From Mycobacterium sp. 3519A (GTDB taxonomy: Bacteria > Actinomycetota > Actinomycetes > Mycobacteriales > Mycobacteriaceae): a DNA stretch of 64,000 nt. The DNA lies in the NCBI RefSeq assembly GCF_900240945.1, contig NZ_OESG01000014.1, positions 1,346,015 through 1,410,014 of the forward strand, given 5' to 3'. The notes below the pieces were generated by a model. That model was not told where the DNA came from. It worked only from the letters and a program-made list of their open reading frames with translations, and ran no database searches. The translations under genes were made by a program, and so were the position numbers. How positions within the stretch are numbered: the stretch's first letter is position 1; each line of letters starts with the position of its first letter. Positions 48,402 through 57,124 of this stretch are shown here, one piece after another.

Positions 48402-49607
48402 ATGCGGATTCTTTTGGTGGGGGCCGGGGGCGTCGGATCGGCGTTCTGTGCGATCGCGGCGCGGCGGGACTTCTTCGAGCAGATCGTGGTCAGCGACTAC
48501 GACGAGACGCGTGCGCAGCACGCCGCCGACGCCGTCGGTGACAAGCGCTTCTCGGCGTCGCGGGTCGACGCGACGTCCGCCGACGCCGTCGCCGAACTCG
48601 TTCGCCGCGACGGCATCACCCATGTGATGAACGCCGTGGACCCGCGGTTCGTGATGCCGATCTTCAACGGGGCGCTGGCAGGCGGAGCCGACTACCTCGA
48701 CATGGCGATGAGCCTGTCGCAGCGGCATCCGGACCGGCCGTACGAACTGACCGGCGTCAAACTCGGCGACGAGCAGTTCGCGGTCGAGTCTCAGTGGAAA
48801 GACGCGGGTCGCCTCGCCCTCGTCGGAATCGGCGTGGAACCCGGGCTTTCCGACGTGTTCGCCCGATACGCCGCCGATCATCTGTTCTCCGACATCGACG
48901 AACTCGGCACCCGCGACGGTTCCAATCTGACCGTCGACGGCTACGACTTCGCACCGTCGTTCTCCATCTGGACAACCATCGAGGAGTGTCTCAACCCGCC
49001 GGTGATCTGGGAGGCGGACCGTGGCTGGTTCACCACCGAACCATTCAGCGAGCCAGAGGTTTTCGATTTTCCCGACGGAATCGGCCCAGTCGAGTGCGTC
49101 AACGTCGAGCACGAAGAAGTGCTCCTGATGCCGCGCTGGGTGAACTGCAAACGCGCGACCTTCAAGTACGGACTGGGCGCGGAGTTCATCGACGTGCTCA
49201 AAACGCTGCACAAGCTCGGCCTGGACCGCACCGAGAAGGTCACCGTCGGGGGCGTCCAGGTGAGTCCGCGCGATGTGGTGGCCGCCTGCCTACCGAATCC
49301 CGCCACGCTCGGACCCAGGATGCACGGGAAGACATGCGCGGGCCTGTGGGTGACCGGCACAGGTAAGGACGGCAAGCCGCGATCGACCTACCTCTACCAC
49401 GTCGTGGACAACCAGTGGTCGATGGCCGAGTACGGCCACCAATGTGTGGTGTGGCAGACCGCAATCAATCCCGTTGTGGCGCTTGAGCTTCTCGCCACCG
49501 GCACGTGGAGCGGTAGCGGTGTGCTCGGCCCGGAGGCGTTCGACTCGGTGCCGTTCCTCGAGCTGTTGACGGCCTACGGTTCACCATGGGGGCTTCGGGA
49601 CCAATAG
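48402..49607 (+). CDS. Saccharopine dehydrogenase-family protein
   Basis: 401 residues. Rossmann motif MRILLVGAGGVGSAFCAIAARR at the N-terminus; then THVMNAVDPRFVMPIFNGALAGGADYLDMAM (about 73-103, ends given), LVGIGVEPGLSDVFARYAADHL and a C-terminal half with GGVQVSPRDVVAACLPNP and GTWSGSGVLGPEAFDS. This is the carboxynorspermidine/saccharopine-dehydrogenase-like fold. Actinobacterial members of this length have no fixed assignment. It begins 65 bp after tgt in the same direction and ends in front of a long hairpin. Confidence 0.88.
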   Translation: MRILLVGAGGVGSAFCAIAARRDFFEQIVVSDYDETRAQHAADAVGDKRFSASRVDATSADAVAELVRRDGITHVMNAVDPRFVMPIFNGALAGGADYLDMAMSLSQRHPDRPYELTGVKLGDEQFAVESQWKDAGRLALVGIGVEPGLSDVFARYAADHLFSDIDELGTRDGSNLTVDGYDFAPSFSIWTTIEECLNPPVIWEADRGWFTTEPFSEPEVFDFPDGIGPVECVNVEHEEVLLMPRWVNCKRATFKYGLGAEFIDVLKTLHKLGLDRTEKVTVGGVQVSPRDVVAACLPNPATLGPRMHGKTCAGLWVTGTGKDGKPRSTYLYHVVDNQWSMAEYGHQCVVWQTAINPVVALELLATGTWSGSGVLGPEAFDSVPFLELLTAYGSPWGLRDQ

Positions 49608-49610
49608 CGC

Positions 49611-49667
49611 GAGCGACCGCGTTTGTCCATACGATCACGGCGTGTCGGCGCACAAACACGGTCGCTC
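49611..49667. terminator. Long hairpin between convergent genes
   Basis: GAGCGACCGCGTTTGT (49611-49626) and ACAAACACGGTCGCTC (49652-49667) are 16-bp arms with one mismatch and a 25-base loop. They separate the convergent genes ending at 49607 and 49679. Confidence 0.75.
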
Positions 49668-49678
49668 ACGGGAAGGAG

Positions 49679-50434
49679 CTACAGCGGGTTGAGGATTCGG
49701 TCGAGGAACTGGCGGGTGCGCTCCTCTTTCGGGTTGCCGATCACCTCGGCAGGCGGGCCCTGCTCCAGAATCACGCCGCGGTCGGTGAACAGCACCTGAT
49801 CGGAAACCTGCTTGGCGAACTGGATTTCGTGCGTGACGATCACCAACGTCCACCCTTCGACGGCCAGATCCCTGATCACCGACAGCACCTCGCCGACCAG
49901 TTCGGGGTCCAATGCCGACGTCGGCTCGTCGAACAGCACCACTTTCGGTTTCATCGCCAGCGCCCGTGCGATCCCGACGCGCTGCTGCTGGCCACCTGAG
50001 AGCTGATACGGATACTGGTCGCGCTTCTCGACGAGGCCGACCTGACCGAGCAACTCCAGCGCTTCGGCCTCGGCCTGTTCCTTCGGCCGCTTCTGCACGA
50101 AGACGGGTCCCTCGGTGATGTTCTGCAGCACCGTCTTGTGCGGAAACAGGTTGTGCGACTGGAACACAAAGCCACTCTGCGCGCGATAGCGGCGCAAGTC
50201 GTCCTTGGCTACCGGTTTGGAGAAGTCCAACTCGACTTCGCCCACGCGGATCACCCCGGCGTCGGGCACATCGAGCGCATTGAGCGCCCGCAGCAGAGTC
50301 GTTTTACCCGAACCCGACGGCCCGATGATCGTCGTCGCCGAGCCCTGCGGAACGGTGAACGAAACACCCTTGAGCACTTCGTTGTCTCCGAAGGCCTTGT
50401 GCACACCCTCGGCCACCACACGGTTCTCCGTCAT
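49679..50434 (-). CDS. Amino-acid ABC transporter ATP-binding protein (GlnQ-like)
   Basis: 251 residues. Walker [13 protein letters not shown] (about 38-49), Q-loop [13 protein letters not shown], signature [15 protein letters not shown] (about 145-159), Walker [18 protein letters not shown] and switch [10 protein letters not shown]. Sequence is typical of the polar amino-acid uptake (PAAT) ATPases. Its start overlaps the end of the fused binding-protein/permease gene by 4 bp, so the two genes form a complete importer. Confidence 0.93.
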   Translation of the reverse strand: MTENRVVAEGVHKAFGDNEVLKGVSFTVPQGSATTIIGPSGSGKTTLLRALNALDVPDAGVIRVGEVELDFSKPVAKDDLRRYRAQSGFVFQSHNLFPHKTVLQNITEGPVFVQKRPKEQAEAEALELLGQVGLVEKRDQYPYQLSGGQQQRVGIARALAMKPKVVLFDEPTSALDPELVGEVLSVIRDLAVEGWTLVIVTHEIQFAKQVSDQVLFTDRGVILEQGPPAEVIGNPKEERTRQFLDRILNPL

Positions 50435-51906
50435 CGCGCCACATACCTTTCCAACCGACGTTCAATGCGACCCTGACCGAAGGAGAGCGCCAGGCAGATC
50501 ACCCAGTAGTACACCGCCGCCGTGCCGTACAACGCGAAGAACTCGAACGTCGGCGCGGCGATGATCTGGGCCTGCCGCAGCAACTCGGTGACCAGGATGG
50601 TCGACGCCAGCGACGTGTCCTTGACCAGTGAGATCAACGTATTCGACAGCGGCGGCACCGCCACCCGGGTGGCCTGCGGTAAGACGATGCGCCGCAGTGT
50701 CCCAACATAATTCAGGCCGATCGTCTCGGCGGCCTCCCACTGGCCCTTCGGAATGCTCTGGATCGCCGAACGGATGATCTCGGCCGCGTAGCCGCCGACG
50801 TTCAACGAGAACGCGATCACGGCGGCCGGGAACGGATCGATCTTGACCCCCAACTCCGGCAGCGCGTAGAACACGATGAAAAGCTGTACCAGCAACGGGG
50901 TTCCGCGAATGACGGAGATGTAGAACCGTGCCACGTTGGTCAGCACCAGATTCGACGACAGCCGGGCCAGTGCCACCGCCAATGCGATCACCAGCCCGAT
51001 CACGAAGCTGATCACCGTCAACGGAACGGTCTTGGTGATCGCCGCCTTGGCCAGTGGCCCGAGGCTGTCGAGGACCAAGTCCCACGTCGACTTCGGCTCA
51101 GCTTGGCCCTGTGTCGCTGCCGGCGCTCCAGATGCGTTGGCTTTCAGATACTTCTGCGAGATGTCGGCCAGCGTCCCGTCGGCGCGCAGTTCGTCGAGGG
51201 CCTTGTTGAGGTCGGGCAGCAACCCGCTGTTCTTGCGCGCGGCGAACCCCTGTTCGCTTTTCTCGCCGACGTTTCCGGCGATCTTGACGGTCTTGTCGCC
51301 CGTCTCGGCCAGATAGGCGTACACCGCGATGCTGTCGTTGACCACGACGTCGACCCGGCCCTGGTTGAGCAGCTTGATCGCCTGGGTGAACCCCTCGACC
51401 GCCTCGACCCGCGCCCCGGCCTTACGGGCCACGTCCGACCAGTTACTCGTGGCGTTCTCCGCGGCGACCTTACCCTTGAGATCCGCGAGCGAGGAGATCG
51501 AATTGTCGTCGGCGCGGGTGACGATGACGCCTTCGCCGACGGAATACGGCTCGGACAGGTCGTATTTGGCCTTGCGTTCGTCGTTGATCGTGACCTCGTT
51601 GGCGACCACGTCGAATCGGTTGGCCTCCAGCGCCGCGAAGATCGAATCCCATGGAGTCTCGACGAATTCGACCCTGACGCCGAGTTTGTCGGCTACTGCG
51701 CGGGCGACGTCCACGTCGTAGCCGACCAGTTGACCGGTGGCGGGGTCGTGGTAGCTGAACGGTGAGTACACGCCTTCCGTGCCCACCCGCAGCACGCCCG
51801 CCGACTTGACCGGGTTCTCGCCGTTGCCCGCCTGCGAACCGCATGCGCTGAGCACCAAAGCACTGAGCAGCAACACGGCCACGACGGCTCTTCGTAGATT
51901 GCGCAC
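50431..51906 (-). CDS. Fused substrate-binding lipoprotein and permease of an amino-acid ABC importer
   Basis: 491 residues from GTG at 51906. Signal with lipobox LVLSAC (Cys about 22), then a solute-binding domain (about 35-260: [39 protein letters not shown] near its start, ending [10 protein letters not shown]) and, after a short linker, a permease domain (about 280-490) with EAA loop [32 protein letters not shown]. This fusion of binding protein and permease is known in Gram-positive PAAT systems. Glutamine/glutamate-type amino acid is the usual cargo; exact ligand unknown. Confidence 0.91.
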   Translation of the reverse strand: MRNLRRAVVAVLLLSALVLSACGSQAGNGENPVKSAGVLRVGTEGVYSPFSYHDPATGQLVGYDVDVARAVADKLGVRVEFVETPWDSIFAALEANRFDVVANEVTINDERKAKYDLSEPYSVGEGVIVTRADDNSISSLADLKGKVAAENATSNWSDVARKAGARVEAVEGFTQAIKLLNQGRVDVVVNDSIAVYAYLAETGDKTVKIAGNVGEKSEQGFAARKNSGLLPDLNKALDELRADGTLADISQKYLKANASGAPAATQGQAEPKSTWDLVLDSLGPLAKAAITKTVPLTVISFVIGLVIALAVALARLSSNLVLTNVARFYISVIRGTPLLVQLFIVFYALPELGVKIDPFPAAVIAFSLNVGGYAAEIIRSAIQSIPKGQWEAAETIGLNYVGTLRRIVLPQATRVAVPPLSNTLISLVKDTSLASTILVTELLRQAQIIAAPTFEFFALYGTAAVYYWVICLALSFGQGRIERRLERYVAR

Positions 51907-51950
51907 TGGCGGACGCTAGCAAGTCGCGCAGCGTTCACCAAGGTTTCTGC

Positions 51951-52829
51951 TCAAGCGGGCCGATATATCCACGGCTCGCGGGGCGGCACGGCAGGCGCGA
52001 ACTCGACAAGCATGTCGGCCACGGTGTTTGCGGTGTAGCCGAGCGACTCCGCGATCTGCGTCAGCGCCCGCTGCACCCCGATCTCGGCCAGCGTCACCGC
52101 GCCGTCGCGTTTGGCCAACCGTGCGCCGTCCTCGTTGAGCACCAGAGCGACGTGCGCGTATGTCGGCTCCGGATAGCCGAGCAGGTTGGCCAGGTAGGCC
52201 TGCCGCGGCGAGGACGGCAGCAGGTCGTCGCCGCGCACCACCTGGTCGACGCCCTGCGCAGCGTCGTCGACCACCACCGCGAGGTTGTACGCGGCGACAC
52301 CGTCACCGCGGCGCACCACGAAGTCGTCGACGATTCCGGTGTACTCGCCGTGCAGCACGTCGTGCACCGTGTGCACGAAGGTGTCGGTACGCAATCGCAG
52401 CGCCGGTGGCCGTCCCGTCTCGCGGCGCCGGACCTCCCGCTCGGCATCGGTCAAGTCCCGGCAGGTACCGGGATAGGCCCCCTGCGGCGCGTGCGGCGCT
52501 CGCGGCGCCTGTGCGATATCCCTTCTGGTGCAATAGCATTCATAGAGCAATCCGCGGCGGGCGAGGTCGTCGACCACCGCGTCGTAGCGTTGCGGATGCC
52601 CGCTCTGCCACTCGGGCGGCTCGTCCCACGTCAGTCCCAGTGCCGCCAGGTCGTCGAGTTGGCGGTTGGCGATATCGGTGTGGGTGCGGTCGTCGAGGTC
52701 CTCGATGCGCATCAGGAACCGACGCCCGGTCGAGCGCGCGAACAGCCACGCCAACACTGCCGTGCGCAGATTGCCGATGTGCAGATCAGCCGACGGGCTT
52801 GGCGCGAAGCGGCCTGCTCCAGGTGCCAT
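51951..52829 (-). CDS. gluQ: Glutamyl-queuosine tRNA(Asp) synthetase (GluQ-RS)
   Basis: 292 residues, shorter than GluRS and lacking the anticodon-binding domain. Class I synthetase motifs: RFAPSPSADLHIGNLRTAVLAWL (HIGN variant of HIGH, about 17-20), zinc-type cysteines in YECYCTRRDI and YPGTCRDL, and the KMSKS-equivalent RLAKRDGAVTL (about 233-243). It attaches glutamate to queuosine at position 34 of tRNA-Asp. It lies 4 bp after the GntR gene, at the far end of the microcompartment operon, and about 3.6 kb from tgt. Confidence 0.9.
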   Translation of the reverse strand: MAPGAGRFAPSPSADLHIGNLRTAVLAWLFARSTGRRFLMRIEDLDDRTHTDIANRQLDDLAALGLTWDEPPEWQSGHPQRYDAVVDDLARRGLLYECYCTRRDIAQAPRAPHAPQGAYPGTCRDLTDAEREVRRRETGRPPALRLRTDTFVHTVHDVLHGEYTGIVDDFVVRRGDGVAAYNLAVVVDDAAQGVDQVVRGDDLLPSSPRQAYLANLLGYPEPTYAHVALVLNEDGARLAKRDGAVTLAEIGVQRALTQIAESLGYTANTVADMLVEFAPAVPPREPWIYRPA

Positions 52830-52833
52830 GCCG

Positions 52834-53616
52834 TCAGCTTGCCTTGGTCCGCGCTTCCTGCTTCTGAAGGGTCACCGATGCGGTGCCGGCACCTGACTGC
52901 ACGCCCCCGCCGTGGCCCTGCACGGTGACCGCCAACCGGGTGCGGTCGCCGCGGAACAGGTCGCGGGAGTATTCGCACGGTGTGTCGTGCTGGTCGTAGG
53001 TGATCCGGGTGATCAGCAACAGCGCCGATTTCGGTTTGATGCCGAGCAGCGAGGCCTCCGCCTGCGTGGCGTTGACCGCTTCGATGCGCTCCTCGGCGCG
53101 CGCCGTCACCAGACCGTAGTGGGATTCCAGCACTTCGTAGATCGAGCCGCCGAGTTGTTGTTCGAGCAAGCCGGGGAACGCGTCGGCGGGAAACTGCGCG
53201 AGTTCCAGCGAGATCGGTGAGCCGTCGGCGAGTCGGACCCGCTGGATTTCGACGACGAAAGCGCCTGCGCCGACGCGCAGCGCCTTCTGTGTGGTTCGGT
53301 CCGGCGAGGTGATCCGCGTCGAGATCACCCGTGTGCCTGCGACATAACCCTGATTGGCGAGGAAGGCGGGCACTCCGACGACGTCCGACAGGCTGCGCTG
53401 CACCTGTGCGTGGCTGATGAAGATGCCGCCCGACCGGCCGATGGCCCGGTGCACCAGGCCGGCCTCCTCCAGCGCCGCGAGCACTTGGCGCAGGCTCGAG
53501 CGGCTGGTCTTGTAGTGCTCGGCCAACTCGCGTTCGCTGCCGAGCTTGGCGCCCGGCTCACCCGCATTGATGTCGGCGACGATGCGGCGCCGCAGATCCT
53601 CGCTTGGCGTCGGCAC
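52834..53616 (-). CDS. GntR/HutC-family regulator (UTRA domain), likely microcompartment regulator
   Basis: 260 residues from GTG at 53616. N-terminal winged helix (about 5-72, AKLGSERELAEHYKTSRSSLRQVLAALEEAGLV; conserved YKTSRSSLRQVL) and UTRA effector domain (about 90-240, with LADGSPISLELAQFPADAFPGL and EYSRDLFRGDRTRLAV). HutC-type proteins bind GGT-ACC-type palindromes; TTGGTCTAACCAA lies 20 bp upstream of this start and a related site lies in the divergent promoter at 60.6 kb. Position matches the regulator of the RMM microcompartment cluster. Confidence 0.9.
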   Translation of the reverse strand: MPTPSEDLRRRIVADINAGEPGAKLGSERELAEHYKTSRSSLRQVLAALEEAGLVHRAIGRSGGIFISHAQVQRSLSDVVGVPAFLANQGYVAGTRVISTRITSPDRTTQKALRVGAGAFVVEIQRVRLADGSPISLELAQFPADAFPGLLEQQLGGSIYEVLESHYGLVTARAEERIEAVNATQAEASLLGIKPKSALLLITRITYDQHDTPCEYSRDLFRGDRTRLAVTVQGHGGGVQSGAGTASVTLQKQEARTKAS

Positions 53617-53635
53617 CGGTAATCCTTCCGCTGAT

Positions 53636-53648
53636 TTGGTCTAACCAA
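53636..53648. promoter_or_regulatory. Inverted repeat TTGGT-CTA-ACCAA, GntR operator candidate
   Basis: A perfect 5-bp-arm palindrome with 3-base spacer, 20 bp upstream of the GntR start codon. It resembles the TGGT-TA-ACCA core of HutC/DasR/PhnF operators, minus one base in the middle. A similar site lies at 60636. Autoregulation is inferred. Confidence 0.55.
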
Positions 53649-53662
53649 TTCTAGCGGACGAG

Positions 53663-54442
53663 CTACGCCTCAGCGAGCGCCTGACTCGATTCGGGAAGTA
53701 TCTGACCACCATCCACCACCAGCGTCTGACCCGTGATGTAGCCCGCTTCGTCGGTGGCGAAGAACAGCGCGGCATTACCGATGTCAGCGACGCTGCCCAA
53801 CCGCGCCGCAGGGATCGAAGCGGCCATTTGGTCCATGTATTCCTGGCCCATTTCGATCAGGCCCTCGGTGATGATGTTGCCCGGCAGCACCGCGTTGATG
53901 GTGATCTGCTTGGGCGCGAGTTCCATCGCCGCGGTCCGCAAAAAACCCAACTGGGCGGCCTTGCTCGCCCCGTAGTGTGACCAGCCGGGGTAGCCGGTGA
54001 TCGGACCGGTGATCGACGATGTGATGACGACGCGGCCGTGTCCGCTGGCGGTCAGGGCGCCCAGCGCGGCCTGGATGATGAAGACGGTGCCCTTGAAGTT
54101 CACCGACAATACCTCGTCGATGTCCTCCGGCGTCAGGTCCTCCAGCTTGCCCGACGGGAAGATGCCCGCGTTGGCGCAGACGATGTCCACACCCCCGAAC
54201 TGTTCGACGGCGGTGTCCACTGCGCGGCGGCAGTCTTCGGGTTTCGTCACGTCGACCGCCAGCGCGCTCACTCGACCGGGCTGGTCGGCAAGTGCTGCCA
54301 CCGCCGCGTCGAGGTCAGCCTGGCTGCGCGCCGTCAGCAGCACGTTGACGCCTGCGGCGGCGAAGGTTTCGGCGATGCCGCGGCCGATTCCCTTACTTGC
54401 GCCGGTGACGATGGCCGACCGGCCGTCGAGCGAGGTGAACAT
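53663..54442 (-). CDS. SDR, probable (S)-1-amino-2-propanol dehydrogenase of the microcompartment
   Basis: 259 residues, classical SDR. Cofactor motif [14 protein letters not shown] (12-25), [10 protein letters not shown], catalytic Ser in ITSSITGP and Tyr157/Lys161 in [11 protein letters not shown]-terminal [13 protein letters not shown]. Its place as last structural gene of an RMM operon, beside the kinase, matches the enzyme of M. smegmatis known to interconvert aminoacetone and (S)-1-amino-2-propanol. No encapsulation-type extension is evident. It follows the kinase gene by 13 bp. Activity is inferred from family and context. Confidence 0.85.
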   Translation of the reverse strand: MFTSLDGRSAIVTGASKGIGRGIAETFAAAGVNVLLTARSQADLDAAVAALADQPGRVSALAVDVTKPEDCRRAVDTAVEQFGGVDIVCANAGIFPSGKLEDLTPEDIDEVLSVNFKGTVFIIQAALGALTASGHGRVVITSSITGPITGYPGWSHYGASKAAQLGFLRTAAMELAPKQITINAVLPGNIITEGLIEMGQEYMDQMAASIPAARLGSVADIGNAALFFATDEAGYITGQTLVVDGGQILPESSQALAEA

Positions 54443-54455
54443 CTGTCTCCTTACG

Positions 54456-55457
54456 TCAGGCCAGGCGGCGGCCGTGTGAACTGAGATAGCGCTCGGCCAG
54501 CACGCAGCTGCCGTGCGCGTAATTGATTGCCTTGGTGCGGGATTCCTTGGAATGGCTATGCGTGCCCATCCACGCCAGCAGCATCAGCCTGCGCAGAAAC
54601 ACGAACGACGACAACATGTCCTCGTCGTCGGGGGCGAGCGGCCTGCGGCTGCGGTAGCCCGCGATCCAGGAGTCCTGCCATTCTGGCAACGCGGGATCGT
54701 CTTCGATGAACGACACTGCGGTGCCGAAATCGTAGAAGAACCAACCGAATCCGCAGTCGTCGAAGTCGATGACCGTGATGGTAGAGCCGTCGACGAGGAG
54801 GTTGGCCAGCCGCAGGTCGGCGTGGATCAGCCCGCACCGGTCCGGCCCCGAGCCGTACTGTCCGAGCCGCTCGCGCAACAGCTGCTCGGCACGGCTCAAC
54901 AGCCGGTGCTCGGCGTCGCCCACCCCGTCGGCATCCTGCCATCGTCCCCAACGGCCCTCGGCACCAAGGCTGTGCGCCCAGTCCCAGGAGAACCGGCTGA
55001 ACGCGGCGGGACGCTGCCACGCGTGCGAATGCTCGTGTAACGCCGCGGTGATCTGCCCAAGGGTGAAAAAGTCGCCGACGGTCACCGTCTGCTCGTCGGG
55101 CTCGGCACCCGCGACCATGGCGAAATGCACGACATGGCGGTCTGTTCCGTTGACGTTGACACTCACCACGCGCCTGCCGTCGGTGGCGGGCAGCACCGCA
55201 GGCACAGTGATGTCGCTGTCGCGCCGCAGCGCCTCGAGCCAGTCGAGCTCCGATTCGATCTGGTGCGGCAGGTGGTAGTTCTCGCGGTGCACCCGCAGGA
55301 TCGACCGCTCCCCGGTGGTGGTGTCTTCGACCGCGTACGTGGCGTTCTCGGACAGGTTCAGCAGTTGCAACGTGGAGTTCTGCGCAAGCCCGTACTCGGC
55401 GAGCGCGCGTTCTGCGACGGCGCGATCGTCGGCGATCACGCCATTGGAGTTCACCAT
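54456..55457 (-). CDS. Probable (S)-1-amino-2-propanol kinase (aminoglycoside phosphotransferase fold)
   Basis: 333 residues. APH/choline-kinase fold: nucleotide loop [26 protein letters not shown] (about 37-62; conserved NATY..LRVHR), Brenner motif [14 protein letters not shown] (Asp214 as catalytic base) and metal motif [15 protein letters not shown] (Asp231). The ATG overlaps the stop of the BMC-T gene. In M. smegmatis the corresponding gene product phosphorylates (S)-1-amino-2-propanol, giving the substrate of the phospho-lyase. No clear encapsulation helix, although the N-terminal [15 protein letters not shown] is helical. Confidence 0.87.
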   Translation of the reverse strand: MVNSNGVIADDRAVAERALAEYGLAQNSTLQLLNLSENATYAVEDTTTGERSILRVHRENYHLPHQIESELDWLEALRRDSDITVPAVLPATDGRRVVSVNVNGTDRHVVHFAMVAGAEPDEQTVTVGDFFTLGQITAALHEHSHAWQRPAAFSRFSWDWAHSLGAEGRWGRWQDADGVGDAEHRLLSRAEQLLRERLGQYGSGPDRCGLIHADLRLANLLVDGSTITVIDFDDCGFGWFFYDFGTAVSFIEDDPALPEWQDSWIAGYRSRRPLAPDDEDMLSSFVFLRRLMLLAWMGTHSHSKESRTKAINYAHGSCVLAERYLSSHGRRLA

Positions 55458-56110
55458 CAGTGGTCGCGTCCCTCGATTCCGGCCAGCACCGCCGAGATCC
55501 GGTCCCTCGCCGCGGTGACGTCCTTGGTGCTGCCGCCGATGTACAGCCTGCCGGCAGCTCCGATCATTTGTACGTCGACGATAGTGAGCTCCGGCGCGGC
55601 GCGCTCGGCTTCGTTGGCGGCGACGGCGGCGAACAGCGCCGGGGTCATCTCGTACACCAGCAGCGCCTGCCCCGGCAGGATCATCGACGCCTGGCGGTTG
55701 CGGTTGAGGATCACCGCGTGCTGATCGGTGATGTCCTCGATGATGTCGTGGAACAGCACCTGCGGGCGCAGCTGGTCGGCGGCCCGCGCGCCGGTGCCCT
55801 GCAGGATCGCCTCGCCGGCGCGGCGTACCTCGGCCAGGTCGGCGGAGTGCACCTCCAGGACGCCGAATTGCCGCTCGACGTAGAGGATCCCCACCTGCAC
55901 ACCGGGCACATCGCGCAGGGCGAGGTCGATCACCCGCTCGATCGCCAGCGCCGGTGACACCTCGACGATCAGCGCGTGCTCACCTTCGTACGGCGGGTAT
56001 CCCCTGGCGCGCGTCGGTGTGCCCAGGTAGGCGGCGAACTGCCGCTGCAGGTCCTCGACGAGGAGGTAGACGCGGATGTCGGTGCGCGCCGGGGTTGTCG
56101 TCGCGGCCAT
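55457..56110 (-). CDS. Tandem-domain microcompartment shell protein (BMC-T), 217 aa
   Basis: Two Pfam00936-type halves: residues about 12-105 (VYLLVEDLQRQFAAYL, then HALIVEVSPALAIERVIDLALRDVPGV and VERQFGVLEVHSADLAEVRRAGEAIL; quoted pieces are consecutive motifs) and about 110-213 (NRNRQASMILPGQALLVYEM, ANEAERAAPELTIVDVQMIGAAGRLYIGG). Such proteins form pseudohexameric trimers, some with gated pores. It is a paralog of the BMC-T at 57121. It lies between the BMC-H gene (6 bp) and the kinase gene (overlap). Confidence 0.9.
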   Translation of the reverse strand: MAATTTPARTDIRVYLLVEDLQRQFAAYLGTPTRARGYPPYEGEHALIVEVSPALAIERVIDLALRDVPGVQVGILYVERQFGVLEVHSADLAEVRRAGEAILQGTGARAADQLRPQVLFHDIIEDITDQHAVILNRNRQASMILPGQALLVYEMTPALFAAVAANEAERAAPELTIVDVQMIGAAGRLYIGGSTKDVTAARDRISAVLAGIEGRDH

Positions 56111-56116
56111 GACGAA

Positions 56117-56398
56117 CTACTGCGCGGCGACGGCGAAATGAGCACCCAGTTCGTTGTGTGGGCGCGGGATCACGTGCACGCTGATCAGTTCGCCGACCTG
56201 TGCGGCCGATTCGGCGCCCGCCTCGGTGGCGGCCTTCACGGCGCCCACCTCACCGGTGACGATGACGGCGACCAGTCCGTCGCCGACCTGCTGCCGGTCG
56301 GTGATGGTGACGTTCGCCGCCTTGACCATGGCATCGGCAGCGGCCAGCGCTGCGACGTATCCCTTGGTCTCGATCATTCCAATCGCGTTGCTGGGCAT
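56117..56398 (-). CDS. Hexameric microcompartment shell protein (BMC-H)
   Basis: 93 residues, ATG at 56398 with AAGGAGAAAC upstream. A single BMC domain: [26 protein letters not shown], then [27 protein letters not shown] and the end [11 protein letters not shown], all hallmark segments of PduA/EutM-type hexamers. The strong ribosome binding site fits the need for the most abundant shell protein. It forms the flat facets of the compartment. Confidence 0.95.
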   Translation of the reverse strand: MPSNAIGMIETKGYVAALAAADAMVKAANVTITDRQQVGDGLVAVIVTGEVGAVKAATEAGAESAAQVGELISVHVIPRPHNELGAHFAVAAQ

Positions 56399-56420
56399 GG
56401 TGTTTCTCCTTGTTCACTCG

Positions 56421-56672
56421 TTACTTCTGGATCTGTGGGTCGATGGACCCGATGATGAGTGCGTCGACCGGAGGCGGGGTGCCGGTGAACCAATTCGAGG
56501 CGACCGACCCCTGGGCGACCAGCACACGCTCGCCCACCCCGCTGCCGAGGACGTCGAACGCGATCAAGCGCGAAGCCGACCCGTCGGTCTCGACCTCGAG
56601 GAACGCGCCCGCGGGCAGTCCCTCGATGCGACGCGTGGACCAGACCTGGCCGGTGACCTTTCCTGTAATCAC
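56421..56672 (-). CDS. Pentameric vertex shell protein (BMC-P, EutN/CcmL family)
   Basis: 83 residues from GTG at 56672, overlapping the preceding gene by 4 bp; a longer frame in other databases-style predictions would run into that gene and is rejected. EutN/CcmL/CsoS4 fold: VITGKVTGQVWSTRRIEGLPAGAFLEV (consecutive N-terminal motif), then AFDVLGSGVGERVLVAQGSVAS with the conserved GxGExVLVxxGSxA and ALIIGSIDPQIQ. These proteins form pentamers that cap the vertices of the polyhedral shell. Confidence 0.94.
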   Translation of the reverse strand: MITGKVTGQVWSTRRIEGLPAGAFLEVETDGSASRLIAFDVLGSGVGERVLVAQGSVASNWFTGTPPPVDALIIGSIDPQIQK

Positions 56673-57124
56673 TTCCGCTCCTTCTGAATCGAGACGCCCA
56701 GCACGCGCGCCTTCTCCCGGGCCAGCGGAGTGAGCACCGCCTTGGGTCCGAGGACCAGGGCGCCGCCGGACGCGGCGATGTCGACGATCTGACGCTCGGT
56801 CACGGCGCCCCGTTCGATCCGGTGCGCCGCAGCCTGTGCACCCGACGAGGCGCCCGCCAGGCGGAAGCTCAACCGGCCGTGGCGCAGGTCGGCGCGCGTC
56901 TTCGGATTCTCGAACAGCCGAAGCAGGTGCCGTACGAACGCGTCGAGGTCGGCGTCGGTGCCGATGCGCACGGTGTCGACACGCGACTTCTCGTCGGCGG
57001 CCAGCGGACCGGTCGGCGCAAACCCGTTGTGGCTGGGCGTCGTTGGTGGCGGGACCAGGTCCGCGACCGCGTCGCGCACCACCTCCCGGACCAGGGCGCG
57101 CAGGTCGGCACCTTCCAGTGTCAC
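56669..57124 (-). CDS. Microcompartment-associated protein with encapsulation-like N-terminal helix, 151 aa
   Basis: GTG at 57124, overlapping the genes on both sides by 4 bp. Residues 4-24 (EGADLRALVREVVRDAVADL) form an amphipathic helix followed by a Pro/Thr linker (VPPPTTPSHN), the layout of encapsulation peptides. A small domain (about 50-150) has VDTVRIGTDADLDAFVRHLLRLFENP, then RGAVTERQIVDIAASGGALVLG and the C-terminal AVLTPLAREKARVLGVSI, a motif like the TPxARExA segment in EutQ- and EutT-type proteins. No catalytic residues are recognised. It may be a lumen scaffold or an enzyme of unknown function. Confidence 0.82.
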   Translation of the reverse strand: MTLEGADLRALVREVVRDAVADLVPPPTTPSHNGFAPTGPLAADEKSRVDTVRIGTDADLDAFVRHLLRLFENPKTRADLRHGRLSFRLAGASSGAQAAAHRIERGAVTERQIVDIAASGGALVLGPKAVLTPLAREKARVLGVSIQKERK

